Shown in pieces: positions 1 through 4,261 of a stretch of DNA of 6,817 nucleotides. Numbering within the stretch: the stretch's first letter is position 1; each line of letters opens with the position of its first letter. The notes under the pieces are model-generated. The model had not been told where the DNA came from, searched no databases, and was given only the letters and a program-made list of their open reading frames with translations. Source of the stretch: an uncultured Planctomycetaceae bacterium (lineage in GTDB: Bacteria; Planctomycetota; Planctomycetia; Pirellulales; Lacipirellulaceae); assembly GCA_937860165.1 (NCBI GenBank), contig CALMBE010000490.1, positions 1 through 6,817 of the forward strand, given 5' to 3'. Both the position numbers and the translations under genes were made by a program.

Positions 1-88
1 GCCATGCTCACGCTGGTACTCCGGCGTGGGCATGTGAATCGCCGAACAAGCATGGTCACAGCGGAGTACCGCCGTGGCCATGGCACCC
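1..88. repeat. Family A bipartite palindromic repeat, copy 1 (truncated by window edge)
   Basis: Two 32-nt hairpins (3-34 and 51-82) are separated by a 16-nt spacer. The first has a 14-bp stem including two G-T wobbles and a TACT loop. The second is the inverted counterpart, with an AGTA loop and one A-C mismatch. The same unit occurs in the opposite orientation at 1737-1828: arm 1 is identical there, arm 2 differs at one base, and the spacer length is the same. The outer part of copy 1 lies beyond the left edge. The flank after 88 does not match the 20-bp inverted repeats that flank copy 2. The layout resembles BIME/REPIN-type elements, but no REP-associated transposase is present in the window. 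Confidence 0.85.
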
Positions 89-271
89 TCAATTTTCGGT
101 TTGACAAAACACTAGGCTTAGTGAAATCGCCCAATGAGGGTGAATACCCTGGCAACAAAGTTCGATGTCTCAGGCCCCCGTTAAAAGGATCCAAAACTAA
201 ATCAACGGACCATTAGGCATTGGCTCAAGTGCATCGCTTATCAGAAATCCCTGGACATCGCCCGATCCAAG

Positions 272-348
272 GTAGAGTGGGACGACTCTCGGAGTCGTGC
301 CGTAATCTATCGAACACGTCACGAGTCGGAGACTCGTGTTACTCTGAC
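272..348. repeat. Family C bipartite palindromic repeat
   Basis: Two perfect 7-bp hairpins sit in inverted arrangement. ACGACTC/GAGTCGT occupies 282-298 with loop TCG, and ACGAGTC/GACTCGT occupies 321-337 with loop GGA. The outer ends are also inverted copies: AGAGT at 274-278 and ACTCT at 341-345. Comparing the arms in the same orientation, the fifth stem pair is C-G in one and G-C in the other, a compensatory change. Only one copy is in the window, so its status as a dispersed family is inferred from its structure and from my recollection of similar repeats in planctomycete genomes. Confidence 0.7.
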
Positions 349-434
349 CCCAGCCCGAACTTCTAGTTGTGGCGAGGCACTTGCCAAGTCGGGGGCTTAA
401 ACAGCAGGGCCGATCAGCTTTCGGTTCCCTATTA

Positions 435-511
435 GTCATTCCCGCGCAGGCGGGAATCCAGTGCGGAGGTTTGAGCGTGAAACACGGGATCCCCGCCTAC
501 GCGGGGATGAC
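435..511. repeat. Family B dRS3-like bipartite palindromic repeat
   Basis: The left arm contains ATTCCCGCGCAGGCGGGAAT (438-457), which fits the ATTCCC-N8-GGGAAT form of the neisserial dRS3 repeat. The right arm (487-511) is an inverted relative ending in CGCGGGGATGAC. The outer ends GTCATTCCCGCG and its partner match at 11 of 12 positions when inverted. Aligned in one orientation, the arms differ at three sites within the hairpin. Two of these form a compensatory T-A to C-G swap in the stem and one lies in the loop. Short open frames through such repeats give the familiar spurious peptide strings VIPAQAGIQ and HPRVGGDP. The known repeat type is well described in proteobacteria. Confidence 0.85.
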
Positions 512-768
512 GAGCGCGCCGGGGATCGGCTTTTTCCCTATAGCAACTTGAAAAACTGATTGGCCCTGGCTTACTTATCGGGAAATTGTTTTTCAGTGAG
601 ACTATCCATTGAGAAAATAAGGTTCGATGGAGTTCGAGCAGTCCAATACCCCCCCTATCGGGTGGATTCTTGGATTTGAGTATTCCAGAAGTTTTTCTTA
701 AAAAATGTAAAGGTTGGGAAAAAAAGTGCATCCACTCCCCCCCCAAGGTGAGTACAATCGGGTGAGAG

Positions 769-788
769 CCGTAGGGGGTACTCTACGG
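769..788 (+). promoter_or_regulatory. Hairpin in the leader upstream of the PEP-CTERM gene
   Basis: CCGTAG (769-774) and CTACGG (783-788) form a 6-bp stem with an 8-nt loop, about 100 nt upstream of the start codon at 892. It lacks a following T-run, so it is not an intrinsic terminator. It could be an RNA leader structure or half of another palindromic repeat. No regulatory role can be read from the sequence. Confidence 0.35.
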
Positions 789-878
789 GCGCGAATTGTA
801 ATGCCGCCGTGATTCATCAAGCCCTCGCAAGGATGTCGCGAAACTAGATTAACAGTCCTATTACTTAGATTTTGCATC

Positions 879-884
879 GGGAGA
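879..884 (+). promoter_or_regulatory. Ribosome binding site for the PEP-CTERM gene
   Basis: GGGAGA lies 7 nt before the ATG at 892. This is good Shine-Dalgarno spacing, and it fixes the start codon. Confidence 0.75.
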
Positions 885-891
885 TTAGCTA

Positions 892-1611
892 ATGAAGACC
901 GCACAACTTGGATCACAACTCCTCCGACGTGGGGTTGTGTTTGGAGTCATTTTTTCTTGTCTTGCTTTGGTCGCAGCGCCTGTGATGGCCGCGACACTGC
1001 AAATTCAGTTCTCTGGCATGAACCTCGTCTACGATGGTTCTACAATTTACGATGCCGGCGGGTTAGCTGGTGGTCTTGGCGATCCGGCCACCGCCGATCC
1101 TCTGACCTCAGTCGACTTCTTTGTCGATGGAGTCCCTTCTGGATCGCTTAGCACCGACCTCTCCATAGACGTATCCATTCCCGATGTCACTGGCATCCCT
1201 GCCGGGGCCAACGTGGTCTACAACTTGACCACCCCCGGAACCACCCCGGGTGTTTTCGATTTGCTGGTCGGCACAAGTCCTGTAGCCGCTGAGTACATCC
1301 TTGTGGACTTGGCAGAAGTTTCCGTCACTTATCTCGATGTGATGAACATCGTGCAGTTTACCTTCGGTGCTGCTGTTGGAGATATTTTTTCGCAGAACCT
1401 TCCCCTGGGCTTTGAAGTTGGGGATCCTGTAACGGTTTCGTTCTCTGCTCAGATCGTTCCTGGTTCGCGTACCGATAATGGTTCCTTTATTACTGGGTTC
1501 AATGCCTCGGGTACTGGCGAAATCAGTGGCGCGGTTGTTCCCGAGCCTGCGACTTGTTTGTTGGCTGCCTGTGGCCTTGCCGCAGCGTTCGTCGGACGCC
1601 GCCGCAGCTAG
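892..1611 (+). CDS. PEP-CTERM sorting domain protein, exported
   Basis: A 239-residue exported protein. Residues 1-33 form a signal peptide: a twin-Arg-containing basic start, a hydrophobic stretch at 15-31 and a cleavage site after VMA. Residues 216-239 are a PEP-CTERM tail with VPEP at 216-219, a short Ala/Leu-rich hydrophobic helix and the terminal basic cluster RRRS. In known systems such tails are recognised by an exosortase/archaeosortase-type membrane protease during export to the cell surface; no exosortase gene lies in this window. The middle (34-215) is rich in Val, Thr, Gly, Asp and Ser, with alternating hydrophobic patches suggesting beta structure, and I recognise no named domain. 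The start is supported by GGGAGA 7 nt upstream. A strong terminator 30 nt after the stop suggests the gene ends its transcript. Its surface role and ligand are unknown. Confidence 0.9.
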   Translation: MKTAQLGSQLLRRGVVFGVIFSCLALVAAPVMAATLQIQFSGMNLVYDGSTIYDAGGLAGGLGDPATADPLTSVDFFVDGVPSGSLSTDLSIDVSIPDVTGIPAGANVVYNLTTPGTTPGVFDLLVGTSPVAAEYILVDLAEVSVTYLDVMNIVQFTFGAAVGDIFSQNLPLGFEVGDPVTVSFSAQIVPGSRTDNGSFITGFNASGTGEISGAVVPEPATCLLAACGLAAAFVGRRRS

Positions 1612-1640
1612 AGGTTTTGGTTTCAATTAGTTAATCCCGA

Positions 1641-1673
1641 AAAGGCCGCCCATAACGGGCGGCCTTTTTTTTT
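1641..1673 (+). terminator. Rho-independent terminator of the PEP-CTERM gene
   Basis: GGCCGCCC (1644-1651), loop ATAAC and GGGCGGCC (1657-1664) form a perfect 8-bp GC-rich stem. The stem extends by A-T pairs and is followed by nine T residues (1665-1673). It begins 30 nt after the stop at 1611. The A residues on the 5' side give only a short U-run in the other direction, so the terminator mainly serves the plus strand. Confidence 0.93.
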
Positions 1674-1710
1674 GAGGATTGGACATTCGGCGAGCGGTGG
1701 GCATTAGCCC

Positions 1711-1852
1711 AGGGCCAATGACTTTTTCACAATGGCGGGTGCCATGGCCACGGCGGTACTCCGCTGTGGCCATGTTTTCTCGACTATTCACATGCCCACG
1801 CCGGAGTACCAGCGTGAGCATGGCACCCCAAAGTGAAAAAGTGATCGGTCCT
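1711..1852. mobile_element. Small non-coding insertion element (MITE-like) with 10-bp target duplication
   Basis: A 142-bp segment ends in 20-bp imperfect inverted repeats: AGGGCCAATGACTTTTTCAC at 1711-1730, and the complement of AGGACCGATCACTTTTTCAC at 1833-1852, with 17 of 20 matching. Immediately outside both ends lies the perfect direct repeat GCATTAGCCC (1701-1710 and 1853-1862), which reads as a target-site duplication. The element encodes no protein and carries a family A repeat in its centre. It sits inside the hairpin arm of another palindromic repeat. Size, terminal repeats, duplication and lack of coding capacity fit a MITE. The mobilising transposase cannot be named. Confidence 0.7.
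1737..1828. repeat. Family A bipartite palindromic repeat, copy 2 (inverted relative to copy 1)
   Basis: This complete 92-bp unit begins GGGTGCCATG and ends CATGGCACCC, with hairpins at 1743-1774 and 1791-1822. It is the reverse complement of the unit at 1-88. Read in TACT-loop orientation the two arms differ at seven of 32 positions. Every difference preserves pairing: two are full compensatory swaps and three convert between Watson-Crick and G-T pairs. It lies in the centre of the 1711-1852 element, in the gap between two convergent genes. Confidence 0.88.
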
Positions 1853-1912
1853 GCATTAGCCCCCCGTAGTTGCAGGGGACTCACGTCCCCCGCTCGCAGG
1901 AATAATTCTTTT

Positions 1913-1939
1913 AGAAAGCCGCGAGCAACAGTCGCGCGG
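1913..1939 (-). terminator. Possible weak terminator of the minus-strand SHD1-like gene
   Basis: Read on the minus strand, CCGCG (1939-1935) pairs with CGCGG (1923-1919) across an 11-nt loop and is followed by CTTTCT. This starts 11 nt after the stop codon. The stem is short and the T-run impure. The palindromic repeats just beyond may help to end or protect this transcript. Confidence 0.35.
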
Positions 1940-1950
1940 TTATCAAGCAA

Positions 1951-3126
1951 TCAAATCTCCAGCCCCGGAGCGGCAGCAATTTGCTCGACTTCCGCACGCT
2001 GCATGCGGTTCAGTTTCTGTGCCCGTACCTGAGCACGCACGAAGAGCAAGTCAGCGTCAGCAAGTTCCGCCAAGGGCACAAATAGTGAATCGCCCGATGG
2101 GGTCACGAGTGTAACTCCTTGAACCGATACTTGCTTCAGTCGTGCTTCGTAAGGGTCAGCACTACTGCGCTTAGTCCAGTTGCGAGTAGTTCGGCTAGCA
2201 AGGCCCCCGGGGGCGTCGACTCCTAGTGGCGATTCCAGGCGACTGAATGGATCGTTTTCGTCTTCCTCGGCAGGTTGCTCGACCTGGGGCTCCTCAGTGT
2301 TTTTTTCTGCGGGTGATTCCGATTGCGGCTGTTCACTAGATTCCGCTTCGGAAGTGCCAGGGCCAAACAGATCGTCAATCTCGTTGTCCTCGGTGGAGGG
2401 TTCCTCGGTGGTTTCCACAGGCGGCTCGCTCTCCTCGACTTTCGTTTCAGCCGGGTCTTCAGACTGTTCCGGTTCGACGGGTTGCGAAGCGGGTTCCACA
2501 AACAACTCGGAAGTCTTGGAAGTTTCCTCGGAAGTTGTGGCGTCGCTTTCCAGCGGGGATTCCGTATCGGTTGCTGTTGGAGTGTCGAGGAGATCTGCTT
2601 CGGCCGGCTCGGCATCTCTTGTTTCGGTTTCGACAGTTTCTGTTGCGACTGCAGGCGCGGGCCCTGGCTGAGGAGTATCGTCCGTCTGCGGTGCTGGAAG
2701 CGAGCCCTCGCTGGGAACGGGAACCGCGATCGGCGCGTTCGGCAAGTCATCTTCCCCGGTGGAATCGGCGGACTTCTCGGGCAGAGTGGTGGTTTCTGGT
2801 GTGGGTAGTTCGTCGGTTTTCGCTGGAGCGGCTATCGGTGGTTTTTGGGAAGGTTCGACAACAGGAGGGACCACCGGCGCAGCGCTCTTGGCCGGGCAAT
2901 CGCCGCAGGATTCGACAACTTCGCAGTCAAACTCACAAGGGTCGGTCCCAAAAGGTTCGCAGCCACAAGGGTCGAAATCCACGCAGGGAGCCGGGCAGGC
3001 GTCACACGGGCATCCGGACGCGCTCACGTACTCGGGCGTACAACACGCTTCCCCGGCCAACCCAGGCAGAGTCGACGGGAAGACCAATGTGCAGCTCAAG
3101 ACGCATCGAATTAGTTTTTGTGACAT
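1951..3126 (-). CDS. Secreted Cys-rich protein with acidic linker and SHD1-like C-terminal domain
   Basis: Taken as 391 residues from the ATG at 3126. A TTG 18 nt upstream would add six residues inside the preceding gene and is less likely. Residues 1-25 look like a signal peptide ending LPGLAG. Twelve cysteines crowd residues 28-77 in Cys-x-Cys and Cys-Pro-rich spacing, suggesting disulfides or metal binding. Residues 80-310 are low-complexity and strongly acidic, rich in Pro, Glu, Thr and Ser, and probably disordered. Residues 315-366 resemble the SHD1 domain common in planctomycete secreted proteins: a RNWT-like entry, then V-x-G-V-T-L, GDSLFVPLAEL and ADADLLFVR. A basic helical tail follows. 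The start lies 7 nt after the upstream stop, and GTGAG overlapping that stop is a partial ribosome site, so translation is probably coupled. The family assignment comes from recognition by eye; the function is unknown. Confidence 0.85.
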   Translation of the reverse strand: MSQKLIRCVLSCTLVFPSTLPGLAGEACCTPEYVSASGCPCDACPAPCVDFDPCGCEPFGTDPCEFDCEVVESCGDCPAKSAAPVVPPVVEPSQKPPIAAPAKTDELPTPETTTLPEKSADSTGEDDLPNAPIAVPVPSEGSLPAPQTDDTPQPGPAPAVATETVETETRDAEPAEADLLDTPTATDTESPLESDATTSEETSKTSELFVEPASQPVEPEQSEDPAETKVEESEPPVETTEEPSTEDNEIDDLFGPGTSEAESSEQPQSESPAEKNTEEPQVEQPAEEDENDPFSRLESPLGVDAPGGLASRTTRNWTKRSSADPYEARLKQVSVQGVTLVTPSGDSLFVPLAELADADLLFVRAQVRAQKLNRMQRAEVEQIAAAPGLEI

Positions 3127-3133
3127 TGCTAAC

Positions 3134-4003
3134 TCACTGTGCAAATGCGGGTTTGAACGGCGATTCCGCCGGGTACTGGTGATCCAAATAGGTCGCCAAG
3201 GAATTGTGCTTGTCGACCATCAGGCTTTCTTCCATTTTTAATTGAGTGGAAGCACTTTGCCAACTCTGTGCCAAGGGGCCGACCATCCCACTCGCAGGGC
3301 TATCAGTCAGCAAATTGATGGCCCGATCGAACAGTTTGAGAGCCGAGGTATGCCAGGATATTACCTGTTTGCCGTGGCCCAAGAGGCGCTCGTCGACACC
3401 AAAAGGATCGAAGTTCGACAAGGTATCAAGTACCTTTTCGTGCCCTGACTTTCGATGGGCCAAGAAATCATAGAGTTCCCAACCTTGCTCCAATCCCATC
3501 GTGCGGCCCTGCGCTTCGTTCACCATGGAACTTGTTAAGAGGTCCCAATACTTGCGAGTCGCAGCCCGGCGTTCTAGATCTGTTGGTTCTTTCAGTGCGA
3601 CCCCCAGCAAAGTTTCCGCGGCAGGAGTTTCGAGGGTGTCTTCCGCGTTCGCTTCGGGGAATTGCTGTTCGGAATTTTTGGGAGTTGGACCTTCCTCGGC
3701 AGTTTCGGTTGCCAAAGGAGCTGGTTCGGTGGTGGTAGGATCTGGCAGGGGCGCCGTCTCGGCGATTTCCGCGGTGGATTCCGCTGTGATTTTCGTGTTG
3801 GCTTCGGTAGTGTTTGCCGTTGCCGGTTTCACAATTTCTGCTTTGATCAGCACCGTGGTCGCCAATTGGACAAGGTCGATGCCCAAATACATTCCACCCA
3901 GGGCCAAGCCGCCAAGCATCGCTACCGTGCAGCCCACAAATTCGACGAAAGAGACACCCCGCCGGGCGAATTTGTAACGACTTCTTTGCGTCTTGAACTG
4001 CAT
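3134..4003 (-). CDS. Membrane-anchored protein with prepilin/TadE-like N-terminus
   Basis: 289 residues from the ATG at 4003, chosen because GGAG (4015-4012) lies 8 nt upstream and because the longer frame adds 67 residues with no conserved look. Residues 1-16 form a basic leader ending RRG. Residues 17-22 read VSFVEF, placing Glu at +5 after Gly16 as in type IV prepilin and TadE-type processing sites. One hydrophobic helix covers about 19-42. Residues 55-160 are a Thr/Ala/Glu/Pro-rich linker. Residues 165-289 form a mostly helical domain with Trp and His residues (KYWDLL, GHGKQVISWH, LFDRAINLL) that I cannot match to a named family. It precedes the Cys-rich SHD1-like gene by 7 nt and is probably co-transcribed with it. 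It may be a pseudopilin or simply a type II membrane anchor; the sequence alone does not decide. Confidence 0.82.
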   Translation of the reverse strand: MQFKTQRSRYKFARRGVSFVEFVGCTVAMLGGLALGGMYLGIDLVQLATTVLIKAEIVKPATANTTEANTKITAESTAEIAETAPLPDPTTTEPAPLATETAEEGPTPKNSEQQFPEANAEDTLETPAAETLLGVALKEPTDLERRAATRKYWDLLTSSMVNEAQGRTMGLEQGWELYDFLAHRKSGHEKVLDTLSNFDPFGVDERLLGHGKQVISWHTSALKLFDRAINLLTDSPASGMVGPLAQSWQSASTQLKMEESLMVDKHNSLATYLDHQYPAESPFKPAFAQ

Positions 4004-4011
4004 GATAAACG

Positions 4012-4015
4012 CTCC
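4012..4015 (-). promoter_or_regulatory. Ribosome binding site fixing the start at 4003
   Basis: On the minus strand GGAG lies 8 nt before the ATG. It favours this internal ATG over the upstream start at 4204, whose product would carry an unlikely 67-residue extension before the basic leader and membrane helix. Confidence 0.6.
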
Positions 4016-4139
4016 GACAGGATCGAGTGGAATGGAAGGCGTGAAACAAATGGGGTTCCGCTGCAGGCGAGCCGCAAGCGTTAGCATCCGGCCGTTACGG
4101 CAAAGCACCCGGAACACCCCATCGTGGATATGCCGTTCA

Positions 4140-4145
4140 AGCATA
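4140..4145 (-). promoter_or_regulatory. Candidate extended -10 promoter element for the two-gene unit
   Basis: On the minus strand, TGC-TATGCT resembles an extended -10 element about 137 nt before the start at 4003, in the 258-nt gap downstream of typA. No matching -35 is visible, and I see no terminator for typA in this gap, so read-through from typA is equally possible. Confidence 0.22.
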
Positions 4146-4261
4146 GCATTCGGGCCAACGCAGAAATGCCAAGAGCGCGGCACCCCCGGAGATTCTGCCG
4201 ACAACGGTCTCCCGACGACAGTTTGTGACGAATGTGAGGATCAACCGGCCAGGATTGACGG

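Larger units (their letters stand above)
1..891. other. Gene-free region with three palindromic repeats and a long leader
   Basis: I see no protein-coding gene here. Open frames in this stretch are short, overlap the palindromic repeats and show no domain, signal peptide or convincing ribosome binding site. The region holds repeat families A (1-88), C (272-348) and B (435-511). Between them are a small hairpin at 137-150 (AGGGT, loop GAAT, ACCCT) and otherwise featureless sequence. From 546 to 878 I see two cytosine runs (about 650-655 and 737-744), a hairpin at 769-788 and no convincing promoter, although transcription of the gene at 892 must start somewhere in or before this part. Confidence 0.7.
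1691..1896. repeat. Family D palindromic repeat interrupted by an insertion
   Basis: The ends are inverted copies: CGAGCGGTGG at 1691-1700 and CCCCCGCTCG at 1887-1896, with 9 of 10 matching. Removing 1711-1862 joins 1691-1710 to 1863-1896 and gives a 54-bp bipartite palindrome. Its left arm has the hairpin GGGC-ATTA-GCCC (1699-1710). Its right arm has GGGGAC-TCAC-GTCCCC (1875-1890). Read in the same orientation the arms match at about 17 of 22 positions, and one stem pair differs by a compensatory G-C to A-T swap. This supports the view that the two halves, now 150 bp apart, belong together. Confidence 0.75.

Noticed and set aside
4..216. 70-residue open frame at the left edge
   Set aside because: Its first 28 codons lie entirely within the family A repeat, and the same peptide pattern (MLTLVLRRGHVN) reappears on the minus strand within 1627-1950, where the inverted copy sits. 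It is a translation of a repeat, not a gene.
435..511. CRISPR-like array
   Set aside because: There are only two units, in inverted and not direct orientation, with a single spacer. This fits a bipartite palindrome, not a CRISPR.
518..535. Terminator-like GCCG-loop-CGGC followed by five T
   Set aside because: The stem is only 4 bp, no gene ends upstream of it on that strand, and part of the sequence is better explained by the direct repeat flanking family B.
561..575. Possible sigma-54 (-24/-12) promoter TGGCCCTGGCTTACT
   Set aside because: The GG and GC dinucleotides are not at the required spacing.
676..704. Sigma-70-like TTGAGT, 17 nt, TAAAAA
   Set aside because: Both hexamers match the consensus at only four of six positions in AT-rich sequence. 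This is too weak to call a promoter.
432..746. 104-residue minus-strand frame ending in HPRVGGDP and RLRGND strings
   Set aside because: These strings are standard artefacts of reading through dRS3-like repeats, and the remainder lacks any protein character.
1627..1950. 107-residue minus-strand open frame between the convergent genes
   Set aside because: It runs through the nested repeat structure and the terminator of the PEP-CTERM gene. It has no signal, domain or ribosome site, and its content is explained by families A and D.
2180..3241. Several long plus-strand frames, one very Ser-rich
   Set aside because: They are antisense shadows of the biased Glu/Pro/Thr linker and Cys-rich head of the minus-strand gene. 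The biased codons remove stops in other frames.
4004..4204. 67-residue N-terminal extension of the prepilin-like protein
   Set aside because: The internal ATG at 4003 has a good GGAG ribosome site and begins a basic leader plus membrane helix. The extension has no recognisable features.
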